A DNA stretch of 64,000 nt from Symsagittifera roscoffensis (GCF_963678635.1 NC_087070.1:46045467-46109466), one strand, 5' to 3'. Shown: positions 11,141 through 22,432, counted from the first letter of the stretch. The notes: generated by a model not told the origin, from the sequence alone. Numbers and translations: made by a program.

Positions 11141-11394
11141 CGAAGACAGAAGTGGCGAAAGATGAAAATTGATTTTTCATTGTGAGTGAAAACTTGACCA
11201 AGCCAACAAAGCTTGATTATTGAAATTTTCAAACTTTTAGTTTTGATTAGAGCCTGGTTAGGCTAGATGTTCAAACTGCTGTTATTTGTTTGTAAAACTC
11301 TTCAATTACAAATTTGTTTTTCATTTTTTTACCATTTTTTGCAGGTCTTTAAAAGGATATACTAATTTATTGGAATTTGACTGAAAATTTTTAT
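11141..11394 (+). other. AT-rich stretch, no gene seen
   Basis: T-rich sequence between the accessory block and the fold-back element. A CTTTTAGTTTTG tract is present. No ORF, LTR end or repeat shared with the rest of the window was recognised. Confidence 0.4.
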
Positions 11395-11802
11395 TCTACC
11401 TAGGCCACATCTTCATTTTGTGGCGATCTGATAGGCTTTGGATGTATTCGCCCGAGGAGGTTGGGTACCTCATTACCTTTCCTAGCCACAAAATTTCATA
11501 GTTTCAATACTTAGGTCAACAGCATGTGTCAGCGATTATACTTTGTGAGTCACATTAGTTTTAACAGGTGCGTGGCCGTGCCATGTTCCAAACCTATTTA
11601 AGCGAGCAAGAGCGAAAAGAAATTTTATGATGGAATGACGTAAGTAGTCAGGAAAAAGTCTTATCTAGGACAGTCTTCATAGAACATTTGGAAAATTTCT
11701 GAGAAATACAAAAACGACCATTTTAACTAAAAACATACGGGAAAAGAGAACAGCCGCATATCAACACGAAAATTATTCGGAAAATAGATAGAAGAATAGA
11801 AG

Positions 11803-12021
11803 ATGAACGAAGCCTTTTATCGTGATATCAAGACACGATACGGTGCTTACTGGAAGAAGATTGCGGAAACGGAAGTTCCAGTGGTGCATTCGGGATTGCA
11901 CCAATTCCTCCCGAGCAAGGGAAAATGGATGATAACGACGTTATCTCCGGGAGAAGACGGAATTGGAGGCCCGGTGATTTTTGAGATCTTGAATCATGTT
12001 TTAGCTGCTGTAATGCCCTGA
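11803..12021 (+). CDS. Possible 72-residue protein of unknown function
   Basis: ATG at 11,803 has A at -3, and a TATTTAAG box lies near 11,598, about 200 bases upstream. The C-terminal half (KGKWMITTLSPGE to NHVLAAVMP then stop) stays open in the partial copies at 12,349-12,450 and 22,650-22,755, but changes between copies are mostly amino-acid changes, so selection for a protein is not shown. It lies just upstream of the small-RNA-like cassette. It may be an accident of the repeat or a truncated first exon. Confidence 0.2.
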   Translation: MNEAFYRDIKTRYGAYWKKIAETEVPVVHSGLHQFLPSKGKWMITTLSPGEDGIGGPVIFEILNHVLAAVMP

Positions 12022-12084
12022 GCGCATTTAATTTCATCCATTCTTCATTTAATTTTTCAAAGCTTGAAAAGTTAGAGTAGAGAA

Positions 12085-12290
12085 AAAAGTCAATCCATCT
12101 CTAATGGATTTGGTATATAACTGTCAGCAGAAACTTACTTAATTTAGCTGTGTTTTTAGTGGTTTTTAGCTGTGTTTTCAATACTGATCACGTCGTCTGG
12201 GGATCCGGGACCCAGAAATGTAGTTATTTTTGCTTGCAACGAAATCTGATCGAACGTCGTTTGGCCGATGGCCTAAAAATGGGGTAGCAT
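12085..12290 (+). ncRNA. Small-RNA (SL/snRNA-like) cassette, family 1, first copy
   Basis: In order: a palindromic box AATCCAT-5 nt-ATGGATT (12,092-12,110), TATATAA (12,114-12,120), a GT at 12,195 starting GTCTGGGG, a stem-loop TCTGGG/CCCAGA around it, an A-T5-GC Sm-like site (12,226-12,233) and a short GGCC-GAT-GGCC hairpin downstream. This is the arrangement of a spliced-leader or snRNA gene: PSE, exon, donor, stem, Sm site, 3' hairpin. The order and the roughly 94-bp box-to-GT spacing are shared with family 2 at 28.3 kb. Transcription is not shown. A structural relic of another repeat remains possible. Confidence 0.3.
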
Positions 12291-12517
12291 ACTACGTATC
12301 CATTGTCAGATGAGAAAAATAAATGTACCAGTCGGTTCCTCCCGAGCAAGGGAAAATGGATGATAATGACGTTATCTCCGGGAGAAGTCGGAATTGGAGG
12401 CCCGGTGATTTTTGAGATCTTGAATCATGTTTTAGCTGCTGTAATGCCCTGAACGCATTTAATTTCATCCATTCTTCATTTAATTTTTCAAAGCTTGAAA
12501 AGTTAGAGTAGAGAAAA

Positions 12518-12723
12518 AAATCAATCCATCTCTAATGGATTTGGTATATAACTTTCAGCAGAAACTTACTTAAATTAGCTGTGTTTTTTTAGTGGTTTTT
12601 AGCTGTGTTTTCAATACTGATCACGTCGTCTGGGGATCCGGGACCCAGAAATGTGGTTACTTTTGCTTGCAACGAAATCTGATCGAACGTCGTTTGGCCG
12701 ATGGCCTAAAAATGGGGTAGCAT
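12518..12723 (+). ncRNA. Small-RNA (SL/snRNA-like) cassette, family 1, second copy
   Basis: Tandem copy of the preceding cassette: palindromic box at 12,523-12,541, GT at 12,628, same stem-loop. The Sm-like core is altered to TTACTTTTGC, which would weaken Sm binding. A run of seven T sits between box and GT. The downstream GGCC-GAT-GGCC hairpin is unchanged. Confidence 0.27.
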
Positions 12724-12756
12724 ACTACGTATCCATTGTCAGATGAGAAAAATATA

Positions 12757-14575
12757 TGTGCCAGTCGGTCATGTTTGGAAGTTTGACCGTGATTTTGGGG
12801 AAAAAAGTAATTTTTGAAAAACTTGAACCAAATTCATGCTCAAGTATCTCGCGACAACTAAAAATCAAAAACTAATTTAATCTAGAGTCGCGTGACTATG
12901 TGAGCTTTGAAATTATTTTCTTGCGTGTTTTTTACCCAATTATAGAGATAAGGCGGAACTTAGGTTGATCCATTTAAAATGGATCAAAGGTCCACTGTTC
13001 AATACAACTAATGGTATGCCTAAGCTTCCAATGCTGTTCTTAACGGCGTTCGCGTGTTGAAGGTATTTAGAGACGTAGTCATGGTGGCGTCCTTAATTTT
13101 AGAGTGGGGGGTTTTTTGGTAGTGGCCTTTAAGCTGTAACACGGTTTTGTAGTCTCATGTATTAAGCGAACCGAATTGGCTCCGACTGAATGAGGTATAA
13201 AAGTACAAGAGATAGTGCCCCTGAGATTTGAGCCAATGGCTATAGGACCTATTTTTCTTAGCTTCTGATGCGACATAAGCGGACGACTGTTACAATAAGT
13301 GGCTAGGTCAAGACAGTTAAAAACGACTACGCTCCGTCACTGTGTGATGTCTAGGGGAATGTTACTTTGCAGCACTATTTGATGCATCGAATTGGCATGA
13401 CAGCTTATCTGTTGAACCTTTACAGCTGATTGGTAACATGTGCTTTGACATGCGACTAGTTATAAATTTACAGGGTTGATGCATTTTTATTTCATTAAAA
13501 AAACCGAAAAAAAGCTATTTGTTTCAAACAACATAACAATTAAAAAAATCTCGGTTTCAGAAAATTTCTAACTCTATTTATCTCGCATTTTTTTTAAAAT
13601 TCATATTTTATACATCATGTGGCTTTATGACTTGTAATTTATTACATGCAAAATTGCATATTTTTGTTTTTAAGGCTAATTTACTGCATCGAATTGACAA
13701 TTTATTAGCTGCACTATTGGGGGCTAATTTTTGGGGATGTAACAGTCGCCTAATTATGTCACATATGAGGTTAAGAAAAACAGGCCCTATAAACATTTGC
13801 TCATGGGTCAGGAACACTATCTCTTGTGCTTTTATACCTCTTTCAGTCGGAGCCAATTCGGTTCGTGTAAGACATGAGACTACAAATCGTGTTACCGCTT
13901 AAAGGCCACGACCAAAATACCCCCCACTCTAGAAATGAGAGCACCCTGCTAGTTCTCTAATGCTTATATTAAGCGAATGCCATTAAAAATAGGGTTGAAA
14001 GCTCTTGTTTACCATTAGTTTTCATTAGACCGTAAACCTTTGATCCATTATAGATGGATCAACCGCAAACTCGCCTTATCTCAACATAATCACATAAAAT
14101 GCCTTCAAAAGATTAAATTCGGTACTCTTATACCGACACGACTCTAGATTCAAGTGTTCAACGTAACTGAGGTAACTCTAGAAGAAATTTGAAGTAAATA
14201 AGTTTAACTCAAGCTGTTTTTTTCTCTGGACCATTGAGCAGCTTCAGCTGTCCACCTTCCCAGTCAATGTTCACTCTTGCGCAATCGATTGTACTTCTTT
14301 CCGAATTCTGTTGGGAAGAAGACAGCTCTACTCGTACTGAAGATTCTGGTAAAGTTGCGAATAGCAATATTACCCTAGTAATTTCTGTCAACTTTCACGC
14401 AATTATATCTCAATTTTTCTGATGATCTTAACTTCTGGTTTTCAGTTGTCGCGAGAAACTTGAGCATGACATTGTCGATTCGATTTTTTCAAAAGCTATC
14501 TTTGTCCCCAAATCAAGGTTGAACTTTCATATTAAGGTCAAACTTCCAAATACGACCGACTGGCACAGGACTTCA
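12757..14575. repeat. Large imperfect inverted repeat (fold-back arms) of element A
   Basis: The left arm (12,757-13,296) and right arm (13,738-14,575) are imperfect reverse complements separated by about 440 bp. Matching landmarks: GCCAGTCGGTC/GACCGACTGGC at the outer ends, TTGATCCAT-ATGGATCAA boxes at about 12,964 and 14,037, a TATAAAAG box at 13,196 with its mirror at 13,829, and GACTGTTAC/GTAACAGTC at the inner ends. The right arm is longer because the left arm lost a piece still present in element B. Confidence 0.8.
13196..13203 (+). promoter_or_regulatory. TATA box in left fold-back arm, pointing inward
   Basis: TATAAAAG within GAGGTATAAAAGTACAAG. Its mirror image on the minus strand is at 13,829-13,836, and the same pair occurs in element B at 23,680-23,687 and 24,312-24,319. 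Good match to a Pol II TATA box. No ORF of note follows in the 440-bp loop. Confidence 0.35.
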
Positions 14576-14847
14576 AATATCTGTGGCTGAATGGATAGTG
14601 TGTGAGACTAAAAATTGTTAGGTTGCAGATTTTTGGAAATTCGAGTTTTTGCTATGCCTCGAGTTTTTGAAAGTTTTTTTCTTATTTTTTTTCTTTTGTC
14701 GCTTGATAGAGCTGCCTTTTGGTCGTGTTCGCGCAACTGTTTGTGAAGCGCAGCTTCGCCTCTGTGTCAAAATTTTGAAAAGTTTAATCTGATCCAAAAA
14801 ATTTAATACGAAATTCGCAAGTCGAATTTTGTCCTAATTCTGTCGTA

Positions 14848-15165
14848 AGGGTCCGATTTTTGCCAATCCGGAAGGGTACTATTTAAGCCAATCAGGAGGG
14901 GTCCCGGTTTTGCCAATCCGGAGGGGTCCTAATTTTGCCAATCCGGAATGGTCCTAATTTTGCCAATCCGGAAGGGTCCTATTTTGCAAATCTGGAGAGG
15001 TCCCTATTTTGCCAATCCGGAAGGGTCCTATTTTGCGAATCTGGAGAAGTCCCTATTTTGCCAATCCGAAAGGGTCCCAACTTTGCCAATCCGGGGGGTC
15101 CTATTTTTGCCAATCCGGAGGGGTACAATTTTTACCAATTGGGAAGGGTCCTATTTTTTCAAAAT
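14848..15165. repeat. CCGGAAGGGTCC minisatellite, 12 units
   Basis: About twelve units of 24-29 bp with the pattern TTTTGCCAATCCGGAAGGGTCCTA. Variants within the core include CCGGAGGGGT, CCGAAAGGGT and TCTGGAGAGGT. Units 5-6 and 7-8 form a two-unit higher-order repeat. It starts exactly where fold-back A ends and stops at the gag leader. The same combination recurs at 34,735-35,003. Confidence 0.85.
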
Positions 15166-15975
15166 TTAAGTAGACAAAAGAGAAGTAAATAGAAAAGAAT
15201 ATTAGGTTACTAGGTGTCAGGCTAGAAACCAGTGACTGAACTGGTAACTTGCCTTTTATAGAAGACCAGACTAAACAGATCTAAACCCGGATTTTCGCGA
15301 CACTAGGTCTAAATTGAACAAAATTTTGTCACTGTTTTGTGTGGATTGAAATCCAAATAGTTTTTTGGAAAAGTGATTGTCTTGAGGATTTTAGTAGGTT
15401 AGCTCGGACAAACCAAAGTCAGATAGGTAACACACGACTCGGTGGGTGCAATAGACGCCCACTTGAGAAAATTTCTGCCATCAAGTTTTGTGTGCTTGAT
15501 GCAGCACCGAACAAGGAAAGCTCTTTCTTTAGAAACAAGTTCGACTATTACATTGCGACTGACTAAAGTACAAAACACATACGTTTTTGATTGAAAACAA
15601 ATTTTATTTTCCTTCATTTTTGGTTTTAAATCGATAATATCTGCTCCTGATTGGGTAGTGAGCACAACATCTTTTAACTATTTGACATCATCAGAATGTG
15701 CAAGCTTCATATCTTACAACTAATAATCGATCCTTGTGAATAACTTGCATACACGCTGCACTGTGATAACATACAAGGATTCGTGGTCACTATTTAAGTG
15801 AAACTTTTGGAATTTATTGTGTTGTGTTAAATATTATCAGTAACCAAACAATAAGGACACTAGCAATCGAATTGAGTGTATAAGCAATAAGAAGTGATAA
15901 ATTGAAACTGAGTCTAGCCAAGTCAAGGATACCCAAACTAAGTGATAGCTCTAGGAAATTCATATCAGAGAAACA
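15166..15975 (+). other. Leader / 5' untranslated region of the gag element, copy 2
   Basis: About 800 bases, strongly similar to 35,004-35,748, without a supported gene. It contains a TATTTAAG box near 15,793 and a complementary pair ATCGATCCTTGT / ACAAGGATTCG (about 15,727 and 15,774). The gag frame is open for some distance upstream of its ATG. No LTR boundaries or tRNA primer-binding site were recognised, so whether part of this is an LTR is undecided. Confidence 0.45.
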
Positions 15976-17768
15976 ATGAAGGCAATGAGGGACCCTTTTG
16001 TGGAAAGGATCACACGAACCCGGACCGACAAAGGGACAAAAGTTTCAGGCGGATTGGTTGAAACCAGGAGTCAAAAGTCCTCAGAAGAACAAAAGGCAAT
16101 GTTAGAGATAGTGATCCAACCGGAACCTGCCATGGATGAGAACCGGGACGAACATCGACCGGAAGGGAGAAGAAACAGAAGATTGGCGAGTGAATCTACT
16201 CCGGTAGAACAAGGCCAGGATTTTGTCACTTCCACCGGGACTCTGCACCGAGAAGAGATGTCGGAACTGTCCGACATCTCTACTGGAAATGTGGCGACTA
16301 CAAGATCACCCACAGACAACACTATGATGCATGGCGTGACGGAAAAACCGGCAACCTCCTGCTCGGTTTCAGAAAGAGTGAAGAACATTTCGGGAAACTT
16401 TTTTCGATTTACCAGGGGAACGGGTACAGGCGATGAAGCAGAAACCCAGGAAGAAGAGGAGGACGATGACGAGCAAGATGATTTCGGATCTCAAGTCAGC
16501 CTCAATAGTTCGACTCAGGATAGAGAGACTGGCTCCATGGACCAATTTGGTGTAAGGAGGACAATAAGCAAGAGCAGAAACGGATCAGGCCATTCAGGAG
16601 ACTTTGTGACTATGACGAATTCGGAGAAGCAAACTGCGAAGAACAGAATCACAGGGCTATGTAACCCACCTGCGGATACAGAAGTGGATCATGAAGAAAC
16701 GTCGAGGCAGATAATCAAAACCCGAGTCTCGACCAGCACCAAGCTACCTGCAACCGACAGGGTGACCGCCACTTGTGACGCCATTAGTGGAAAACGGAGC
16801 ATCAATCGAAGGAGCCTTGACCAACATAGTGGGTAGCATGGGAGAACAGAATGAACAGATGTCCTTAAAAATGAGTGAACTAGAAAGGGCAGTCCACGTC
16901 GAGAGAGAAAACCTGCGGGTGAGATCAACCGCAACAGACAAGAAGTTAGCAGGAGCGAAAAACGCTTGAAGGAGAGAACGGATGAACACTTGGCCAAGAA
17001 CTTGTCACGAATGACGAGGGAAGCTGAGCATAGAGAGTTAAGGTTGAGAGATGAAATGGAGAAGTTGAGATTTCAATAAGAGCAGACTCTTGGGATTTTT
17101 GACACGAAGATAGACGCGATGACGGATAGATAGACGCGATCAGGCTATCATGGATAGAATTGACGGGCTACTAGGCAGCAGGAGTGGATCAAAGGATGGG
17201 GAACCGAACTCGGGAGAACCCAGCAAGGAGCCGAGGGTGAACTTCAAGGAGCAACAGAATAGGAGAAGAACATATGGATCCACTAGAGGAAGGGGCAGTT
17301 CATCCAGCTATGCCGCAGGGGACAATAGACCACGGGGCCCAAACATCAGAGGAATTTCAATTGGCAACAGACAGACCTCAAACGAGCGACCGACGCAAGA
17401 TACACATGCGATTACCCAGGAACTGGAGTCATGCGAAAAAAGGAAGAAGTCATCCCAGCGATTCGGACAGGAGGGAAAGTCCAGAGCCTCTATCAAAGGG
17501 CAATGATGCCCATGCGGGGCATTCAATGGACGCTACCTCAATGGCCACAGCCTTTGAACCTCTGAACAGGGCCTTGGAAACATTCCTAACGAGGTTGTTT
17601 AGAAACAATGAACGCAGTGAAAAGTCCAGAAGGGTTTTTAGGAAACCAAGATGCTATAAAGATGAATCTGATGGCTGCTTTGATACCTGGATAGAGGTAA
17701 TAAAACTGAATTTTGAAGAAGAGGACTTGTCAGTCAGAAAGACAAGAATGCAGTGTGCTCAACAGTAA
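15976..17768 (+). pseudogene. Gag N-terminal half, copy 2
   Basis: The 286-codon stretch from ATG 15,976 encodes a charged, disordered N-terminus with an acidic run (EEEEDDDEQDD). The ancestral start is probably about 90 bases upstream: the copy at 35,749 begins MSLDKSRIRK, and here that ATG is CTG. A 2-bp deletion near 16,753 shifts the frame. The coiled coil (GEQNEQMSLKMSELERAVH) continues at 16,775-16,969, and a basic Arg/Gly-rich region follows to 17,768. The end carries DESDGCFDTWIEV, the start of the retrotransposon Gag domain. Confidence 0.75.
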
Positions 17769-17849
17769 CCTGGAAGGGACAACCCTAAACTGTGTGATGG
17801 CCAAAAAAAATAATAAGAGCGGGATACTGCTGAGAAAATTTTTGAAATC

Positions 17850-18122
17850 TTGTTAAATCGTTTTGGCTCAAGGCTGCAAGAACACCAAGCAATGATGCGC
17901 TTCGAGAAACGGAGGCAACGTGAAGGCGAGACAATAGACAAGTTTCTAGACGATTTGGTGATGCTGAGAAGGCGTAGCGAACCAGATGATCCGATTAAAA
18001 GGATGAACCTGGCAGTAGCCACAAAATTCATCGATGGTGTGAATATTGATGAGCTTCGAACGATGTTAGCGATGCATTACACACCGCTTCCAACCAATGC
18101 GCCTACACCAGAGGAGTTGTGA
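17850..18122 (+). pseudogene. Retrotransposon Gag (capsid-like) domain, unit I
   Basis: A 90-codon stretch with NRFGSRLQEHQAMMRFEKRR, ETIDKFLDDLVMLRRRSEPD and IDGVNIDELRTML. These are hallmarks of the retrotrans_gag family: a basic helix followed by a helix ending in an LR-rich turn. Its upstream part (CSALTSNLEG-like) is frame-shifted. Equivalent stretches are 19,125-19,340, 20,413-20,628, 39,175-39,522 and 44,266-44,706. Confidence 0.7.
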
Positions 18123-18247
18123 GTCAAGTCAAAAAAATATCTTTTACTGAAGTCTCTATCGAGATCTGGATATTACAAAAACAATTATGGCAATTTTAAC
18201 AATGGACCAGCAAACCAAGGTAACAACTGGTACAAACCAAGGGACAT

Positions 18248-18538
18248 TTGGACAAGAGACGCTCTTGTGTAAATTGCAGTTCGACGGACTATCATATGTC
18301 AGCATGCCCAACCTACAAACAGGGCATGAAAGCAATAGGTTTTAGCCTCGAGGATGAAGATGCGACAGAGGTCGATCATGAAGATTTCATGAGAGGAGTA
18401 ATTGCAAAATTCGGCCCGAGGTGTTTCTTTTGTAACTTGGAAGGTCATTTTAAATCGGATTGTCCACAATTTTGGGATGCTGTGGCAGACATCAAGCATC
18501 CAAGGCATGAGGAAGCTTTATCGGGTGTGAAAGCCTGA
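18248..18538 (+). pseudogene. Gag nucleocapsid, two CCHC zinc knuckles, unit I
   Basis: The first knuckle has the C-X2-C-X4-H-X4-C pattern (CVNCSSTDYHMSAC). The second is CFFCNLEGHFKSDC with the same spacing. They are separated by about 50 acidic residues. Such knuckles bind the element's RNA. The frame is open over 96 codons but ends at TGA 18,536, so it does not join the coiled coil that follows at 18,720. Confidence 0.75.
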
Positions 18539-18719
18539 AGGCTCGCCTGTTGAGTGAAGCGGAGGCACGCACAAAGGAGAAACCGCAAGAGCTGGCAGCA
18601 AAGAAGATGCAAGCAGTAACTGAAGAAATGCGTGAACCTGAACCAGTGACTGCGGCGGATGACTTCAAGATCGACTATAGGGCAGCCGCGAAGGATGCTC
18701 TAATCAGAGTCCAGCAGAG

Positions 18720-19010
18720 TTGGTGAAGAAGGAGATCGAACAAAAGGTGAAGCTCGAACTAGAGAATGAGAAAATTCAGGAAAAGCTAAACGCCTTCGAG
18801 GCATCAGAAGTCGAAGAAACGAAAGCACCAAGCAGTTTGACCATGAAAATAAATGTGATCTCTGGGCAGACATTCGGCATGGTGCCACAAGGAAGCAGAA
18901 TACAGTCAATAGTTTCAGTTGCGGGACACCAGGTGATCAGGAACCCTAGTGAACCCTCAGAGTTCACTATGATGCATTTAAACACATATGCATATTTACT
19001 GCTTTTTTAA
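18720..19010 (+). pseudogene. Gag post-knuckle coiled coil, unit I
   Basis: About 75 residues of Lys/Glu heptads (KKEIEQKVKLELENEKIQEK) are followed by a conserved INVISGQTFGMVPQGSRI segment and VAGHQVIRNPSEPSEF. Just after DTYA-like sequence the frame runs into the tandem joint and stops. The same segment recurs at 20,008-20,298, 21,392-21,775 and 45,350-45,620. Confidence 0.6.
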
Positions 19011-19124
19011 GAGGAGGGCTTGTCAGCAAGACAAGAATGCAGTGCGCTCACCAGTAACCTGGAAGGGACAGCCCTAAACTGTGTGATGGCCAAAAAATAA
19101 TAACAGCGGGATACTGCTGAGAAA

Positions 19125-20298
19125 ATGTTTAAAATCTTGTTAAATCGTTTTGGCTCAAGGCTGCAAGGACACCAAGCAATGATGCGCTTCGAGAAACGGA
19201 GGCAACGTAAAGACGAGACGATAGACAAGTTTCTAGACGATTTGGAGATGCTGAGAAGGCGTAGCCAATCAGATGAGTCGAATAGAAGGATGAACCTGGC
19301 ATTAGCCTCAAAATTCATCGATGGTGTGAATAATTATTAGCTTCAAACGATGTTAGCGACGCATTACACACTGCTTTCAACCAATGCGCCAACACCAGAG
19401 GAGTTGAGACTCAAGTCAAAAGAATATCTTTTACTGAAGTCTCTATTGAGATCTTGATATTACAAAAACAATTATGGCAACTTTAACAATGGACCAGCAA
19501 ACCAAGAAAACAACTGGTACAAACCAAGGGACGATATGGACAAGAGACGCTCTTGTGCAAATGGCAGTTCGACGGACCATCATGTGTCAGCATGCCCAAC
19601 CTACAAACAGGGCATGAAAGCAATAGACTTTAGCCTCGAGGATGAAGATGCGTCAGAGGTCGCTCATGAAGATTTCATGAGAGGAGTAATTGCGAAATTT
19701 GGCCCGAGGTGTTTCTTTTGTAACTTGGAAGGTCATTTTAAATGGGATTGTCCACAATTTTGAGATGCTGTGGTAGACATCAAGCATCCAAGGCATGAGG
19801 AAGTTTTATCGGCTGTGAAAACCTGCAGGCTCGCCTGTTGTGTGAAGCGGAGGCACGCACAAAGGAGAAACCGCAAGAGCTGGCAGCAAAGAAGATGCAA
19901 GCAGTAACTGAAGAAATGCGTGAACCTGAACCAGTGACTGCGGCGGATGACTTCAAGATCGACTATAGGGCAGCCGCGAGGGATGCTCTAATCAGAGTCC
20001 AGCAGAGTTGGTGAAGAAGGAGATCGAACAAAAGGTGAAGCTCGAACTAGAGAATGAGAAAATTCAGGAAAAGCTAAACGCCTTCGAGGCATCAGAAGTC
20101 GAAGAAACGAAAGCACCAAGCAGTTTGACCATGAAAATAAATGTGATCTCTGGGCAGACATTCGGCATGGTGCCACAAGGAAGCAGAATACAGTCAATAG
20201 TTTCAGTTGCGGGACACCAGGCGATCAGGAACCCTAGTGAACCCTCAGAGTTCACTATGATGCATTTAGACACATATGCATATTTACTGCTTTTTTAA
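19125..20298 (+). pseudogene. Gag core, unit II
   Basis: Capsid-like helices (19,125-19,340, ending at an in-frame TAG where unit I has GAT), zinc knuckles (19,536-19,763) and coiled coil (20,008-20,298). The first knuckle is CANGSSTDHHVSAC, with the second Cys changed to Gly, so it should not bind zinc. The second is intact, but TGA follows QF at 19,761. Confidence 0.7.
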
Positions 20299-20412
20299 GA
20301 GGATGACTTGTCAGCAAGACAAGAATGCAGTGCGCTCACCAGTAACCTGGAAGGGACAGCCCTAAACTGTGTGATGGCCAAAAAATAATAACAGCGGGAT
20401 ACTGCTGAGAAA

Positions 20413-21775
20413 ATGTTTAAAATCTTGTTAAATCGTTTTGGCTCAAGGCTGCAAGGACACCAAGCAATGATGCGCTTCGAGAAACGGAGGCAACGTAAAG
20501 ACGAGACAATAGACAAGTTTCTAGACAATTTGGAGATGCTGAGAAGGCGTAGCCAATCAGATGAGTCGAATAGAAGGATGAACCTGGCATTAGCCTCAAA
20601 ATTCATCGATGGTGTGAATAATGATTAGCTTCGAACGATGTTAGCGACGCATTACACACTGCTTTCAACCAATGTGTTAACACCAGAGGAGTTGAGACTC
20701 AAGTCAAAAGAATATCTTTTACTGAAGTCTCTATCGAGATCTTGATATTACAAAAATAATTATGGCAACTTTAACAATGGACCAGCAAACCAAGGTAACA
20801 ACTGGTACAAACCAAGGGACGATATGAACAAGAGACGCTCTTGTGCAAATTGCAGTTCGACGGACCATCATGTGTCAGCATGCCCAACCTACAAACAGGG
20901 CATGAAAGCAATAGGCTTTAGCCTCGAGGATGAAGATGCGTCAGAGGTCGCTCATGAAGATTTCATGAGAGGAGTAATTGCGAAGTTTGGCCCGAGGTGT
21001 TTCGTTTGTAGCTTGGAAGGTCATTTTAAATAGGATTGTCCACAATTTTGGGATGCTGTGGCAGACATCAAGCATCCAAGGCATGAGGAAGTTTTATCGG
21101 CTGTGAAAACCTGCAGGCTCGCCTGTTGTGTGAAGCGGAGGCACGCAGAAAGGAGAAACCGCAAGAGCTGGCAACAAAGAAGATGCAAGCAGTAACTGAA
21201 GAAATCCGTGAACCTGAACCAGTGACTGCGGCGGCAAGAGCTGGCAACCAGAAACCGCAAGAGCTGGCAACAAAGAAGATGCAAGCAGTAACTGAAGAAA
21301 TCCGTGAACCTGAACCTGTGACTGCGGCGGATGACTTCAAGATCGACTATAGGGCAGCCGCGAGGGATGCTCTAAACACAGTCCAGCAGAGTTGGTGAAA
21401 AAGGAGATCGAACAAAAGGTGAAGCTCGAACTAGAGAATGAGAAAATTCAGGAAAGGCTAAACGCCTTCGAGGCATCAGAAGACAAAAAAACGAAAGCAC
21501 CAAGCAGTTTGACCATGAAAATAAATGTGATCTCTGGGCAGACGTTCGGCATGGTGCCACAAGGAAGCAGAATACAGTCAAAAGTTTCAGTTGCGGGACA
21601 CCAGGTGATCAGGAACCCTAGTGAACCCTCAGAGTTCACTATGATGCATTTAGACACATATGCAGATTATCTGAGACAGTTAGAGCCACGCACTGAGTCA
21701 AGCGCTGTGCGAGCGTTGTTGACAACGGGTGGCCATCGAACAAAGAAACTCCACGAGCGCTACGTTGAAGTCTAA
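20413..21775 (+). pseudogene. Gag core, unit III, with 96-bp internal duplication
   Basis: Capsid-like helices 20,413-20,628, then knuckles at 20,824-21,033: the first is intact (CANCSSTDHHVSAC) and the second is cut by a TAG at 21,031 before its last Cys. From 21,126 to 21,398 a 32-residue segment (PQELATKKMQAVTEEI) is present twice in frame. The coiled coil at 21,392-21,775 continues beyond the point where units I and II are cut (YADYLRQLEPRTESSAVRAL), so unit III keeps the natural 3' context. Confidence 0.7.
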
Positions 21776-22432
21776 GGACCGTATCAATTGATGGAACCCT
21801 GATGATAGAACCCTCAAAATCATGATAGAACCCTCAAAATTGCCTTGGGCTTGCGGGGTAGTCATGGCCAAGAAGAAGGGGGCAGCTTAGGTTATGGTGT
21901 GACTTTCGTTACCTAAGCGCTGTGACAATAAAAGATGCGTACCTGATACCGCGAATAGACGAGAGCCTCTCGAAACTTGGTGACGCCAAGTTCTTCACCA
22001 CACTGGACTTGGGTTCTGCTTCTGGCAGGTCCCTCTGCGGAAGAAGGACAGAGAAAAGACCAGATTCGCATGTGAATTGGGGTTGTACCAGTGGAAGAGG
22101 GTGCCCTTCGGCCTGTGCAACGCCACGGCCACTTTTCAAAGACTGATAGCTCACTCTTTTACCAGAGTGACGAAGAAATATGGGATTCTTGTTATGTGTT
22201 ACCTTCATGGCAACACCCACCTTGGAAGACCACGTTGTTTGGCTCGATGAGGTCTTTGGCTGCATGAAAGGGCAGGCTTGAAATGCAAACCATCGAAATG
22301 TGAAATCCTTAGGGATTCAATCAAGTATCTAGAAAGAATGGTGGACAGGCATGGCGGGAGGCCGGACCCGGAAGCAGTGGAGACTGTGTTGACATGGAAG
22401 GCTCCCAGAACGGACACATAACTCATGCCGTA
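21776..22432 (+). pseudogene. Reverse-transcriptase fragment joined to Gag tail, copy 2
   Basis: Sequence passes from the Gag tail straight to RT fingers (LPWACGVVMAKKKG at about 21,840), skipping protease and connection. A 19-bp repeat (ATGATAGAACCCTCAAAAT) marks the joint. RT motifs follow in changing frames: KRCVPDTANRR in place of the intact DAYPIPRIDE reading, FWQVPLRKKDREKT, YQWKRVPFGLCNATATFQRL. The YVDD box is corrupted (CYLHGN). The thumb (VDRHGGRPDPEAVETVLTWK) ends at 22,432, where fold-back B begins. Confidence 0.75.

Larger units (their letters stand above)
11905..12767. repeat. 432-bp tandem duplication inside fold-back A
   Basis: Two units (11,905-12,335 and 12,336-12,767) start with TTCCTCCCGAGCAAGG. 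The GTCTGGGGATCC marker recurs 433 bp apart (12,195 and 12,628). The units differ at a few percent of bases, so the duplication is not brand new. Each unit contains a complete small-RNA-like cassette. Confidence 0.85.
11395..14847. mobile_element. Fold-back repeat element A
   Basis: The left edge (ATTCTACCTAGGCCACATC) recurs at 22,433 and the right edge (AATTTTGTCCTAATTCTG) recurs at 25,310. The element holds a short ORF, a 432-bp tandem pair with small-RNA-like cassettes, and a large imperfect inverted repeat. No transposase is encoded. It looks like a non-autonomous DNA element or a repeat propagated with the retroelements. Copy B at 22,433-25,327 has the same order with only one cassette. 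Confidence 0.7.
17719..21664 (+). repeat. Gag core in three tandem 1.29-kb units
   Basis: Unit I 17,719-19,008, unit II 19,009-20,296 and unit III 20,297-21,664. The period is 1,288 bp between I and II across the whole unit. Each contains the Gag core helices, two CCHC knuckles and the post-knuckle coiled coil. The joints read CATATTTACTGCTTTTTTAAG in units I/II and II/III. Unit III has an extra in-frame 96-bp internal duplication. Unit I is the most diverged; II and III are nearly identical. Confidence 0.9.

Noticed and set aside
11250-11275. GCCTGGTTAGG resembling part of 5S rRNA
   Set aside because: No other 5S rRNA blocks nearby; isolated match.
14234-14422. 62-codon ORF repeated at 24,717, 27,028, 31,249 and 40,717
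   Set aside because: It recurs because the repeat recurs. Most differences between copies change the amino acid, so there is no sign of protein selection.
14848-15165. CRISPR-like array of regular repeats
   Set aside because: Units are head-to-tail with no unique spacers, in a eukaryotic context. It is a minisatellite.
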